The notes under the pieces were generated by a model, which worked only from the letters and a program-made list of their open reading frames with translations, did no database searches and was not told the DNA's origin. 26,955 nucleotides of DNA from JBBDWZ01 sp050732575 (GTDB lineage Bacteria; Gemmatimonadota; Gemmatimonadetes; Longimicrobiales; RSA9): contig JBOHRF010000039.1 of assembly GCA_050732575.1 (NCBI GenBank), positions 1 through 26,955 of the forward strand. The letters are read 5' to 3'. This document shows, piece after piece, positions 1 to 7,816 of the stretch (the first letter of the stretch is position 1; each line of letters begins with the position of its first letter). The translations under genes were made by a program, and so were the position numbers.

Positions 1-153
1 GATGGCAAGTTCATCTCCGGACGCGCCACCCGTGGCATGGATCGGCACGCCATCCGCAAGCAGGGCGGCAAACTGCTCGTGGATCCCACGGTGTTGTATC
101 GCGATGACAAGAATGCAGTGGGCTGGACGGCCGCCTGGGTAGCGCTGCCCTGA
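1..153 (+). CDS. C-terminal end of an unidentified protein, possibly Rieske-type
   Basis: The window opens inside a + strand reading frame that ends at TGA 151-153 and gives the last 50 residues (begins DGKFISGRATRGMDRHAIRK, ends TAAWVALP). The GKF..SGRATRGMDRHAI stretch, followed by short beta-like segments, resembles the tail of Rieske [2Fe-2S] domains, where a GxF-x-x-GxPxxxL pattern follows the second Cys-His pair. No Cys or second ligand pair is in view, so this is only a suggestion. It converges with the aminotransferase gene on the other strand 52 bases away. Confidence 0.45.
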   Translation, partial: DGKFISGRATRGMDRHAIRKQGGKLLVDPTVLYRDDKNAVGWTAAWVALP

Positions 154-205
154 TCAGCCGCCGTCCTTCCACCCCAACTTGCCGTCACGTCCGATCGCTC
201 CAAAA

Positions 206-1532
206 TCAAACCGGAATTCCCCGGCGCGCCAGATCTTCCATGGCCTGCGCAAAAACATCGACCTCGTCCAAAGTGGTGTACACGTTGGGCGTGATGCGCA
301 AGCCTTTGTACTCGTCGTGCATGATGGGCGTCACGATGATGCGGCGCTTTTTCCACAGGTGGTCGACCATGGCGGCCGGCTCGAGACCTTCAATGCCGAC
401 CGTGCCAATGGCGCAGGCCATGGCCGGATCGCGCGACGTAAACAGCTTCACGCGCGGTTGATTCTGGAGCCGCGCCATCCAGCGCTCGCGCAGAAAACGC
501 AGACGGGCCGCCTTGCGCTCCGCACCAATTCCCTCGTGGAAGGAGAGCGCTTCCGCAATCGCATTNNNNNNNNNNGTGATTGGCGGCCGGGTGTGTGCCG
601 ATCTCTTCGAACTTGCGGATGTTGGCGTTCATTTGAGCGGGCGCGGCCATGAGCGGCCAGATCTTCTCGATCTTCTCCCTGCGCACGTACAGGAATCCGG
701 TGCCATGCGGGGCCAGCAGCCACTTGTGCAGACTGGTGCCGTAGTAATCGCATTCCAGATCATCGCGCTGGAAGGGGAACTGGGCGTACGCATGCGCGCC
801 ATCCACAATGGCTTCCAGTCCGCGCGCTTTCGCCAAACGCACGATCTCGCGCACGGGAAAGATTTGGCCGGTCAGGTTCGTAATGTGACAGAGGTGCAGC
901 ACGCGGGTCTTCGGACCGATCGCGCGCGCAAACATGTCCACCAGGTGCTGTGTGCTGGGCGGCGGCACGGGAAATGAAATCTTCCTGATCACAATGCCAT
1001 CACGTCGAGCACGCTGGTCCCAGGTTGTGAGCATGCGCCCGTAATCCTGGTTGGTAGTCAGCACTTCATCGCCGGCCTTGAGATCCATGCCCAGCTGACA
1101 GATCTCCAGCGCTTCCGATGCGTTGCGCGTGATGGCCATTTCTTCCGGATCGCAGCCGAACGAGCGCGCCAGCTGGCGGCGCACACTCTCGATCTGCGGC
1201 TCCAGAACCTGCCACATGGTGTACACAGGCGCTTCATTGGAGAACGAGAGGTAGCGCGCCATGGCCTCCTGCACCACGCGCGGTGAGGGACTGACCCCGC
1301 CATTGTTGAGATTGATGAGCGTGCGATCGATGGTGAACGCGTGCCGGATCTCGCGCCAGAAGTCTTCATCCTGGGCGACCTGTTCGGGCGTGCGGCCATC
1401 GACAAAGCGGGCCGCATCTTCTACCGCGCCCTGCCAACCATCACGCAACGCGGCGGATCGGGTGGGCGCCAGTGTGGGCAGGGTAGCCGCGCCCAGAACG
1501 GCGTGTCCGATGAAGCTGCGGCGAGATACCAT
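206..1532 (-). CDS. Tat-exported class V aminotransferase (isopenicillin-N-epimerase-like), split by an N run
   Basis: This is a PLP-dependent fold-type I enzyme of the class V aminotransferase / isopenicillin N epimerase family; its substrate cannot be told from sequence. ATG at 1532 is chosen because AGGAG lies just upstream and the protein then begins MVSRRSFIGHAVLGAATLP, a twin-arginine signal (SRRSFIG), so the enzyme is probably exported folded with its cofactor. Visible family features are the NLNNGG..SPSP start of the fold, TRNASEAL, the cofactor-contacting Asp in EAIVDGAHAYAQ, and the Schiff-base lysine in GTSLHKWLLAPHGTGF (about residue 270). The ten-N run at 566-575 throws the frame off by one. 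Deleting it joins ..THPAANH directly to NAIAEAL.. in frame, and the protein then ends at TGA 206-208 (..LARRGIPV). The gene is therefore probably intact, about 438 residues without the Ns, not a pseudogene. Confidence 0.88.
566..575. other. Assembly gap (10 N) inside the aminotransferase
   Basis: There are exactly ten Ns, a fixed-size scaffold placeholder. The coding frame is restored when all ten are removed, so the true number of missing bases is probably zero, or a small multiple of three. Confidence 0.95.
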
Positions 1533-1691
1533 GGTCGTCTCCTGACGGTGATAGGCCCGATACGGAGAGAATATGGCTTCTCGCACGGGCCCGCTACGCG
1601 GGCGGCATCCTGAGCAGCGCAATCAAGCCCTGCAGCTCGCGCAGCTCCGTGTTGCCCGCACGCAGCTGACAACCGGCCCCCAGACCAGGCC

Positions 1692-1949
1692 TTATGCGAT
1701 CAACCATGCGACGAGCAGGACGAACGGAGGCCCAAGCAGCGCTGCGCCTACACGCACCAGGTTGATCTGGTGCTTGAAGGTCATGGTTGCGGTTGCCGAG
1801 CTCGAATCTTCGATGATGGACACGAGATTGCGCGCGCGCGTCTGGCGTTGGGTCACAGGCCGGGTCGTGTAGACGTACCAACCGCCCACCAGCACTACCC
1901 AATAAGCGCACACCAGCAACAGGAGTTGGTACCAGGTCAGGCGATCCAT
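1692..1949 (-). CDS. Small two-helix membrane protein, unknown function
   Basis: An 85-residue protein beginning MDRLTWYQLLLLVCAYWVVL. It starts at ATG 1949 behind a strong AGGAGGA ribosome site about eight bases upstream, which is the main reason to accept such a short gene. A first membrane helix covers roughly residues 7-27, and a polar, Arg/Thr/Ser-rich middle (RPVTQRQTRARN) is followed by a second helix over roughly 67-84. I do not recognise the family. It lies on the same strand as the aminotransferase with about 160 bases between them, and could be co-transcribed with it. No catalytic or binding motif is visible. Confidence 0.7.
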   Translation of the reverse strand: MDRLTWYQLLLLVCAYWVVLVGGWYVYTTRPVTQRQTRARNLVSIIEDSSSATATMTFKHQINLVRVGAALLGPPFVLLVAWLIA

Positions 1950-2079
1950 ATGGAGAATCCTCCTCGCTAGCGGCGGGTCAATTCACACCTGCGAAAGGGA
2001 TGGAGAGTCGTCGCAAAATCCACTGTACGAGGAACTTCAAACGTCGAGATTCACGTCCCGATCGGTGCGTGCAGAGCGG

Positions 2080-3987
2080 TCACGTGGCCGATGCATCGAC
2101 GCGCAGCATGACCTTGATATTGGTGCGCGCGCGCACCGCGCTCCAGGCCCGCTCGAATTCGTCCAAACGGAACGTGGCCTGCAAGAACGGCCCGGTTTCG
2201 ATGGATGCCAGTGTGGCCACGGCGTCCTGGAAGTCCTTGGCGGTGCTGCCCACTGAGCCGACTACGGTTCGGTCAAACCCGACGATCGACTCGAAGCTGA
2301 AATTCTGATTGGCATAAGGCAGTCCGAGCAATAGAAGTGTCGCGCCCGTGGCGGACTCCTGCAGGATTTCCGTGAGCGCGGCCTGATCGCCGGTTGCTTC
2401 TACCAGCCAATCGAATTGATCCAGCCTGGTCATCGATGTCGAAGTGCGGATGGATCCGTTCAGCAAGGCCAAACGGTTTGGGTCCTTGTCGAAGACCGTG
2501 ACCTCGTGTCCGCGCACGGCCAACACGCGGGCCGTTAGATGACCGATGGTGCCCGCGCCAATGACGGCACAACGGCGCGGTGAAGCCGAGTCCGCGGGTC
2601 CCAGCCTGCGCACCGCCTTCAGAACCACGGCCAGCGGCTCTGCCAATGCCGCTTGCGCGAGCGTGACCGAGTCCGGTATACAATGCGCGTAACGCGCGCG
2701 CGTTACGACATACGTTGCGTACGCGCCATCGTGACCGATCACGCCCACTTCCCGCCGTTCCGTGCAGCGGATCGCGCTGTCGCGCTGGCAGGCCTGACAT
2801 TCGCCGCAGCCCTGGATGCACTCCACGACCACGCGGTCACCTTCGGCCAGGCCATTCACCCGAGGTCCTACCGTTACCACAGTACCAGAGAACTCGTGAC
2901 CGGGTACGATCGGATACTTGGCCATACCGGATTTGTAGTAGCCAAGCGAGCCCTCCAGGATCTCGAGATCAGTTGCGCAAATGCCGACGTACGCCACGCG
3001 CACCAGGATTTCACCCGGCTTCAGACTGGGCACGGCCCGCACATCGAGCACGGCCTGGTTGGGGCCGCGAATGGAAACGGCCTGGAATCCGGTGTTGAAG
3101 AAGAGTTCGGCCCGGCGTGCAGGGTTGGTGAAGCCGCGGCTGTCCACGATGCCACGCACGGTGCCCAACGTCTTCTCGTAGCGGAACCGGATGATTTCAC
3201 CGGCCAGTGATGTGAGTCGTCTTGCCTGGGCGGCCAGCCACAAATCGTGCGTGAACCAGCGCAGCTCGCGCGCGACTTCACCCGGAATATCGAGCAGGCG
3301 CTTGAGGCCAACCCAGCGCCCGGCCATGGCCTCGCGATGATATCGCCGGCGGACCTGTGGCCAGGTTTCGGTGTGCACGTGGATGATGCACGCAGCGGGC
3401 ACGTACTGGACGATCAGGTCCTTTTCCATCCAGTGTTTGGCCCACTCAATGTCCTCCAGGCCGGGCAATCCTTCATCAAACGCGTGTTGCGTCCACAAGT
3501 CGCGGCGCACAGCCGAATTAGCATTGTTGGCAAAATAGTCGGGTGCCTGCATGCGCCTGGCCGTACGACCGAAGATGCGCTCGAAATCGCGCGCCTCGGA
3601 AAACTTCGAGATGGGGTGGCCGCGCTGACCTCCGAATACCATGGCGGTATCGGCACTGCGTAGCGGCGCAACCAGTTGCTCGAGCCAGTGCTCATCAGCC
3701 GGAATGGCATGCGCAGATAGAATGGCGATGAGACGGCCGCGCGCCGCGGCGATACCCACATTCAACGAATGTCCAAAGGTGAAGTCCTCGGAGCGCAAGC
3801 GCTGGACCCGCGCACCGTTGGCCGCGGCAATTTCGCGCGTACGATCCATGGACCCCGAGTCGACCAGGATGACCTCGAAATCGCGGTAATGTTGCCGGTC
3901 CAGCGCGGCCAAGACCTCGGGCAGCCAGCGCTCTTCATTGAAAGCGCGGATGATGATGCTCGTTTCCGGAGATCGCACTTCAGTCAT
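2080..3987 (-). CDS. Fusion protein: glycosyltransferase family 2 + zinc-dependent alcohol dehydrogenase
   Basis: A 635-residue protein with two unrelated enzymes in one uninterrupted frame. Residues about 8-285 are a GT-A family 2 glycosyltransferase (TSIIIRAFNEERWLPEVL, VDSGSMDRT, GLEDIEWAKHWMEK). The usual DXD site reads SAHAIP, as I recall for rhamnosyltransferase-like GT2 relatives. Residues about 305-635 are a medium-chain dehydrogenase: GICATDLEI and PGHEFSG for the catalytic zinc, CIQGCGECQACQRDSAIRC for the structural zinc, and GAGTIGHLTARVLAVRGHEV as the NAD(P) Rossmann loop. Its ATG overlaps the stop of the upstream 2-hydroxyacid dehydrogenase in an ATGA, implying translational coupling. 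The likely role is sugar oxidation or reduction plus transfer of the product to a glycan in the cytoplasm. The fusion could be an assembly artefact, but both halves are intact and no frame change occurs between them. Confidence 0.9.
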   Translation of the reverse strand: MTEVRSPETSIIIRAFNEERWLPEVLAALDRQHYRDFEVILVDSGSMDRTREIAAANGARVQRLRSEDFTFGHSLNVGIAAARGRLIAILSAHAIPADEHWLEQLVAPLRSADTAMVFGGQRGHPISKFSEARDFERIFGRTARRMQAPDYFANNANSAVRRDLWTQHAFDEGLPGLEDIEWAKHWMEKDLIVQYVPAACIIHVHTETWPQVRRRYHREAMAGRWVGLKRLLDIPGEVARELRWFTHDLWLAAQARRLTSLAGEIIRFRYEKTLGTVRGIVDSRGFTNPARRAELFFNTGFQAVSIRGPNQAVLDVRAVPSLKPGEILVRVAYVGICATDLEILEGSLGYYKSGMAKYPIVPGHEFSGTVVTVGPRVNGLAEGDRVVVECIQGCGECQACQRDSAIRCTERREVGVIGHDGAYATYVVTRARYAHCIPDSVTLAQAALAEPLAVVLKAVRRLGPADSASPRRCAVIGAGTIGHLTARVLAVRGHEVTVFDKDPNRLALLNGSIRTSTSMTRLDQFDWLVEATGDQAALTEILQESATGATLLLLGLPYANQNFSFESIVGFDRTVVGSVGSTAKDFQDAVATLASIETGPFLQATFRLDEFERAWSAVRARTNIKVMLRVDASAT

Positions 3988-4943
3988 AGGGACGATGTAC
4001 CCAGCACCTGGAGTATGTTGTGTATCGTGTTCGCATGTACGCGCTCGGCTGCCGCGGGACTGCTGTTTGCGCTGTGTGGCGCCAGCTGGACGTTGGCAAA
4101 ATCGCGCAGCGGACTGTCAGCCGGCAGCGGCTCCTCCTCAAACACATCGAGCGCAGCCCCGGCCGGCCGGCCGTTGCGCAAGGCTTCGACCAACGCCGCT
4201 TCATCGATCAGTGCTCCGCGTGACGTATTCACCAGGAAGGCCGTGCGCTTCAGCAGCTGCAGACGCGGCCCATCCAGCAAGTGGTGGCTGCCCGGATTGA
4301 GATCGGCATGGAGCGTGACGAAGTCGGCCTCGGCCAGCAGTGTGTCGAGCGGCACCTGCGTGACCTGCCCACGCTCGCCAGGAGCATCGCTCAGCGGACG
4401 GACATCGTAGGCAAGAATGCGCATCCCAAACGCAGCGGCCCGCCGCGCGACCGCGCGTCCACAACTGCCAAAGCCAATGATGCCCAGGGTACGCTCTCCC
4501 AGGCTCGTGAGCTGGCGCCGCTGCCACAGGCCGGCCCGCATGTCCGTGGTCATCAGGTCGAGCTGACGTGCGAACATCAGGATGTAACCCAGAACGGTGT
4601 CGGCCACCGGCTCGCTGAAGGCGTTGGGTGTGTTGCGCACCACGACTCCGCGTCGCGCCGCTTCCGCCACATCGATCGAATCGATGCCGGTCCCCCATTT
4701 GGCTATTACGCGCAGTCGGGGCGCCGCAGCCAACACGCGCGCCGTGATGCGATCATCACCGCAAATGATGCCGTCCACATCACCCACCAGAGGCAGTAGC
4801 TCTGCTTCTTCCAGGCGTTCCACTACGGGCTGCACCTTGAGTGCGCAACCGCGTGGCTCCAGCTCACTCTGGTAGCGATCGATCACCGGGAGCGCGCGCG
4901 GTGCCGACACCAGGACGTTCCAGCGCCGTTCAACGGAGCGCAA
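3984..4943 (-). CDS. D-isomer-specific 2-hydroxyacid dehydrogenase (phosphoglycerate-dehydrogenase-like)
   Basis: A 319-residue NAD-dependent dehydrogenase that interconverts a 2-hydroxy acid and a 2-keto acid; the substrate is unknown. The nucleotide-binding loop is IIGFGSCGRAVARRAAAFG. Catalytic residues are visible as Arg in VNTSRGALIDE, Glu in DVFEEEPLP and His in LAPHSANS. It has the short form without a C-terminal ACT domain, so it is not a typical SerA. The start is a TTG at 4943: GGAGAA lies seven bases upstream, and the next in-frame start would cut into the first beta strand (NVLVSAPR). This start lies 14 bases inside the end of the cytidylyltransferase gene, and the stop overlaps the next gene by ATGA. 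All three therefore look co-translated. Confidence 0.88.
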   Translation of the reverse strand: MRSVERRWNVLVSAPRALPVIDRYQSELEPRGCALKVQPVVERLEEAELLPLVGDVDGIICGDDRITARVLAAAPRLRVIAKWGTGIDSIDVAEAARRGVVVRNTPNAFSEPVADTVLGYILMFARQLDLMTTDMRAGLWQRRQLTSLGERTLGIIGFGSCGRAVARRAAAFGMRILAYDVRPLSDAPGERGQVTQVPLDTLLAEADFVTLHADLNPGSHHLLDGPRLQLLKRTAFLVNTSRGALIDEAALVEALRNGRPAGAALDVFEEEPLPADSPLRDFANVQLAPHSANSSPAAAERVHANTIHNILQVLGTSSL

Positions 4944-5697
4944 GGTAGTTCTCCGTGAATGGATCGAGTGCCATCATGGACGCGACTGTTTCCAGGTCGT
5001 GAGGAGTATCCACCGCGTGCGTTTCCACGTCGGTCGGCACCATCCGGACGGCAATCCCGTGTTCCAGCAGGCGCAGCATGTCGATCGATTCCGCCATCTC
5101 CAGCGGCGCGGGCGGCAAGGCGGCAAACTGCTCGAGCGTTTCTCGGCGGAACGGAATGACGCACACTTGCTTGTGCCACAAACCCGGCACGAACGACTGT
5201 CCACGCAGGCTGGGAATCGGCTGGCGCGAAAAGAACAGTGCATCACCGTTTCGGTCCATGACGACTTTGATGGTGTTCGGGTCCCGTATTTCATCGAGCG
5301 TGTGAAGCATGGATACCAGGTTCACGCAGACCACCTGCGGCTCGTCCAGCAGCGGCTGTACTGCCGCGCTGATCATCTCGGGCCGGATCATGGGTTCATC
5401 ACCCTGGACCATGACTACAATGTCGGCACCGGACCGGGCTGCGACCGCTTCCGCAACCCGGTCGCTGGCGCGTTCATGCAAGGCCGATGTCATTGTGGCC
5501 TGGCCGCCAAACGCCTCGACCACGTCCACGATTTCCTGGTCGCAAGTGGCCACGATGACTTCGCTCAACAGCGAACACGCGGCCGTGCGTCGGACCACGT
5601 GCTCGAGCATGGAACGACCGAGCAGTGGTGCCAATGGTTTGCCCGGGAAGCGCGACGAATTCATGCGCGCCGGGATCACAGCTACGATTTCTGCCAT
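4930..5697 (-). CDS. KdsB-like 3-deoxy-ulosonate cytidylyltransferase
   Basis: A 255-residue nucleotidyltransferase that activates a 3-deoxy-2-keto sugar acid with CTP to a CMP-sugar in the cytoplasm. Signature segments are VIPARMNSSRFPGKPLAPL at the N-terminus (CTP binding), VIVATCDQEIVDVVEAFGG, and MVQGDEPMIRPEMI for the metal/phosphate site. Its length matches KdsB (about 250). The frame stays open far upstream to 6264, but that part runs through a 26-bp minisatellite and has no homology-like features, so ATG 5697 (MAEIVAVIPARM) is preferred although its ribosome site is weak. It is the first gene of a three-gene overlapping set. Whether the substrate is KDO or another sugar acid cannot be told; I therefore give no gene symbol. 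Confidence 0.88.
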   Translation of the reverse strand: MAEIVAVIPARMNSSRFPGKPLAPLLGRSMLEHVVRRTAACSLLSEVIVATCDQEIVDVVEAFGGQATMTSALHERASDRVAEAVAARSGADIVVMVQGDEPMIRPEMISAAVQPLLDEPQVVCVNLVSMLHTLDEIRDPNTIKVVMDRNGDALFFSRQPIPSLRGQSFVPGLWHKQVCVIPFRRETLEQFAALPPAPLEMAESIDMLRLLEHGIAVRMVPTDVETHAVDTPHDLETVASMMALDPFTENYLALR

Positions 5698-6107
5698 GGC
5701 CGCGACGGTTCGAGTTCCCCCCGCACAGGCAATCCCAACCGCAGGTATTCTTCCCTTGCTGCTGATTCGTTGCGTTGAATGCAAAACTGCCTTGGTGCAG
5801 GGCCAGACCCGGTGCAAGCTCCCGGCCAAAGGGCGGCTGTCGCACGGGTTCGACAGTGCTTTGGTGGGGACCGGGGCAAGGGGGGCGGCATCGGGAACGG
5901 ATCCGGGGGCGGCAGAGGGAGCGGGAACCGGGATTTCGCCCTCATCCACGAGGCCGAACCGATTCTCCGGGCTCGGCCCTCGAACCCCGCTTCCAATCCC
6001 CCTTCCCAGGCCAGATTCCCGCCGTCCGCCCCGACACGTGTGGCGCGGCTTCCGCAACAAATCTTGCCGCGGGCCCCAACGCGGGCCTGGAAGCCGACGT
6101 GCGCCGG
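5698..6107. other. Gene-free GC-rich stretch upstream of the cytidylyltransferase
   Basis: About 410 bases with no credible gene on either strand. Open frames here are compositional. Bases 5870-5950 carry irregular G-run motifs (gggaccggggc, catcgggaacgg, gggagcgggaaccggg) that resemble a decayed copy of the G-rich 13-bp repeat at 13926-14035. The promoter of the three-gene sugar set should lie here, but I cannot place its boxes. Confidence 0.5.
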
Positions 6108-6185
6108 GCGACGATTCTGGTCGCCGGTGCTGGGCGACGATTCTGGTCACCGGTGCTGGGCGACGATTCTGGTCACCGGTGCTGG
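6108..6185. repeat. 26-bp tandem repeat, three units
   Basis: Three head-to-tail 26-bp units at 6108-6133, 6134-6159 and 6160-6185. They are identical except for one base in the first (tcgccggt for tcaccggt). Each unit contains the palindrome CACCGGTG within ctggtcaccggtgctgg. The array ends abruptly into a unique sequence that leads to the terminator. Confidence 0.95.
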
Positions 6186-6211
6186 GACACGCTTGAATGG
6201 GGATGGGGGGA

Positions 6212-6270
6212 TAAAAAAAACGGAGATGATGGGGATGAATGAATTGAAAATTTATCCCCTCCATCTTCGT
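6212..6270 (-). terminator. Rho-independent terminator for the ATP-grasp transcript
   Basis: Read on the minus strand, an imperfect 17-bp stem (6270-6254 pairing with 6236-6220, about 14 of 17 pairs, arms ACGAAGATGGAGGGGAT and ATCCCCATCATCTCCGT) with a 17-base loop is followed directly by eight Ts (6220-6213). It lies 205 bases after the stop of the ATP-grasp gene and separates that transcript from the cytidylyltransferase set. Confidence 0.8.
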
Positions 6271-6298
6271 TCAAATCTCCCCATCCCCTTTGCTATAG

Positions 6299-6450
6299 TT
6301 TCGGTGGACCGGTAGCGAGATTTCGTGGGCCCGGTGATGAGGTTTCGGTGGACCGGAAGTGAGATTTCGTGGGCCCGGTGATGAGATTTGGTGGACCGGT
6401 GATGAGATTTCGCGGGCCCGGTGATGAGGTTTCGGTGGACCGGTGATGCC
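6299..6450. repeat. 22-bp tandem repeat, seven units of two alternating types
   Basis: Seven units of 21-22 bases begin at 6299, 6321, 6343, 6365, 6387, 6408 and 6430. They strictly alternate between type A (core cggtggaccggtgatga) and type B (core cgtgggcccggtgatga), so the higher-order period is about 44 bp. Each unit is centred on a GC palindrome-like core (ACCGGT or GGGCCC) and ends in gatgag. The array lies in the 3' untranslated part of the ATP-grasp transcript, just before the terminator. There are no spacers, so it is not CRISPR. Confidence 0.92.
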
Positions 6451-6474
6451 GTAGGGCCGGCAGCGGCCCGGAAG

Positions 6475-7716
6475 TCAGGCGGGTCGGCGGCGAGCGCGCA
6501 CCCAGTCGAGGACACCGCGAGCGGCGGCGCGCGCCATGATCAAGACCGTTTTGAACGAATAACGCCAGTCGCGCAAATCGAAATCGAAGAAGGCCAGCGG
6601 CGGCTTGTATGACTGGATCACCTCGCCCCAGGTGATCAGGCCAGCCCGGCGGTACTCCGCGATGGTGCTGACGTCACCGCGCAGCACGATGTGCCGAAAG
6701 TCTCTCGCCTGGGGCGCCACGGGGGTCACGGTCTTGCCGATCAGGTCCAGATAGTGGAGCCAACAAAGGTCCACGCCCGCGTATGGTGCGGCATCGCCAC
6801 CACCACTGAGACGCGGATTTGCTTCAATCAGTTTTACGCGGCCATCGCGGGTGTCGCGCTTCATCTCGATTTCGCAGATACCCGAATAATTGATGGCACG
6901 CAGAAAGCGATCGCAGATATCATCGGTTTCCGCATCGACCACCGGCTGGGTCACCGTGGCGGGTCCGAAGCCCAACGGGGAACAGCGCAGTTCTTGAAAC
7001 ATGGCGTTGGCTACGCGCCGACCATCACGATCATAGCAGGACAGATAGACGCGCTTGGCTCGATCCGGACCCTCGATGATCTCCTGCAAGATGACGTTGG
7101 GATTGACTACGCTGGCCAGACGCCAGCTGTCCAGCAATTCCTCCAGATTATTGGCAATCGCCACCTTGGTGAAGGCCAGTCGATTGTGGCTCGGCAGCAG
7201 CTGCCATTCGCGAAAATGAATGGGCTTCAGCACACAGGGAAAATGAGCGTGCGCGGCAAACGATTGAATCTCTTCCGATGATTGCACAAACTCGGTGCGC
7301 GGCATGGGCATCCCATGCTGCGCGGCCAGTGCATATTGCGTTTCCTTGCTGGCCAGCTGGCCCTGCCGCTTCGCACCCGGTGAAAGCAAGTAGTGCTCAT
7401 CCAGCCGATCGGCATGAGCGGCTATGGCAGAAACAAATAAGTCGGCACTGGCAATGAGCACCGGCTTGCGCTCCAGCTCACTGGCCAGCTGGAGGGCAAA
7501 CGTGACCCACGCGTCAGGGTCGAGGTCGGGATTCGGACAGAGGTAGGCCCGGCCCCAGCTCGAACGGAACGCCGACTGCTTCGCATCGCAGTCAAAGCAC
7601 ACCGCTTTCACACCGCGCCGGATCAACGTGCGCATGCCAAGCACACCGGTCTGAAAGGCGCCCGCTATGACCGCCGGAGGCCAATCGGCTNNNNNNNNNN
7701 CACGCACTGGATTCAT
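6475..7716 (-). CDS. ATP-grasp carboxylate-amine ligase-like protein
   Basis: About 413 residues. ATP-grasp enzymes join a carboxylate, activated as acyl phosphate, to an amine or thiol. Visible features are an N-terminal Rossmann-like part (PPAVIAGAFQTGVLGMRTL), the ATP-binding FPCVLKPIHFREWQLLPSHN, the hinge VILQEIIEGPDR, and the metal-binding end CEIEMKRDTRDGRVKLIEAN followed by PRLSGGGD. The N-terminal half resembles D-aspartate-ligase-like members, but the substrate is not determined. The likely start is ATG 7716 (MNPVR..), with only a weak ribosome site. A ten-N run at 7691-7700 interrupts codons 6-9; here the frame is kept only if the missing length is 1, 4, 7 or 10 bases. It follows the AAC(3) gene by about 100 bases and probably shares its transcript, ending at the terminator at 6212-6270. 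Confidence 0.82.
   Translation of the reverse strand: MNPVRXXXXADWPPAVIAGAFQTGVLGMRTLIRRGVKAVCFDCDAKQSAFRSSWGRAYLCPNPDLDPDAWVTFALQLASELERKPVLIASADLFVSAIAAHADRLDEHYLLSPGAKRQGQLASKETQYALAAQHGMPMPRTEFVQSSEEIQSFAAHAHFPCVLKPIHFREWQLLPSHNRLAFTKVAIANNLEELLDSWRLASVVNPNVILQEIIEGPDRAKRVYLSCYDRDGRRVANAMFQELRCSPLGFGPATVTQPVVDAETDDICDRFLRAINYSGICEIEMKRDTRDGRVKLIEANPRLSGGGDAAPYAGVDLCWLHYLDLIGKTVTPVAPQARDFRHIVLRGDVSTIAEYRRAGLITWGEVIQSYKPPLAFFDFDLRDWRYSFKTVLIMARAAARGVLDWVRARRRPA
7691..7700. other. Assembly gap (10 N) near the start of the ATP-grasp gene
   Basis: Ten Ns between MNPVR and ADWPPAVIAG. Removing all ten shifts the frame, so at least one base is missing, in a number that leaves remainder one on division by three. 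Confidence 0.95.
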
Positions 7717-7816
7717 GGGGGATTGAAGCTTATGCCGCACGCGCACATACACAAGGAAAAACTACAGGACATGGCGCGCGAGCACGGGCTTTGGCAGGGT
7801 GCCAATCGCCAGTTGG

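Noticed and set aside
206..1532. Aminotransferase pseudogene
   Set aside because: The frame break coincides exactly with the ten-N placeholder and disappears when it is removed.
5698..6264. Upstream extension of the cytidylyltransferase frame by about 190 residues
   Set aside because: It translates the 26-bp minisatellite and GC-rich spacer. KdsB-type proteins begin at the VIPAR segment, and ATG 5697 gives the normal length.
6299..6450. Possible CRISPR array
   Set aside because: The units abut without spacers and alternate in sequence, and no cas gene is near. It is a minisatellite.
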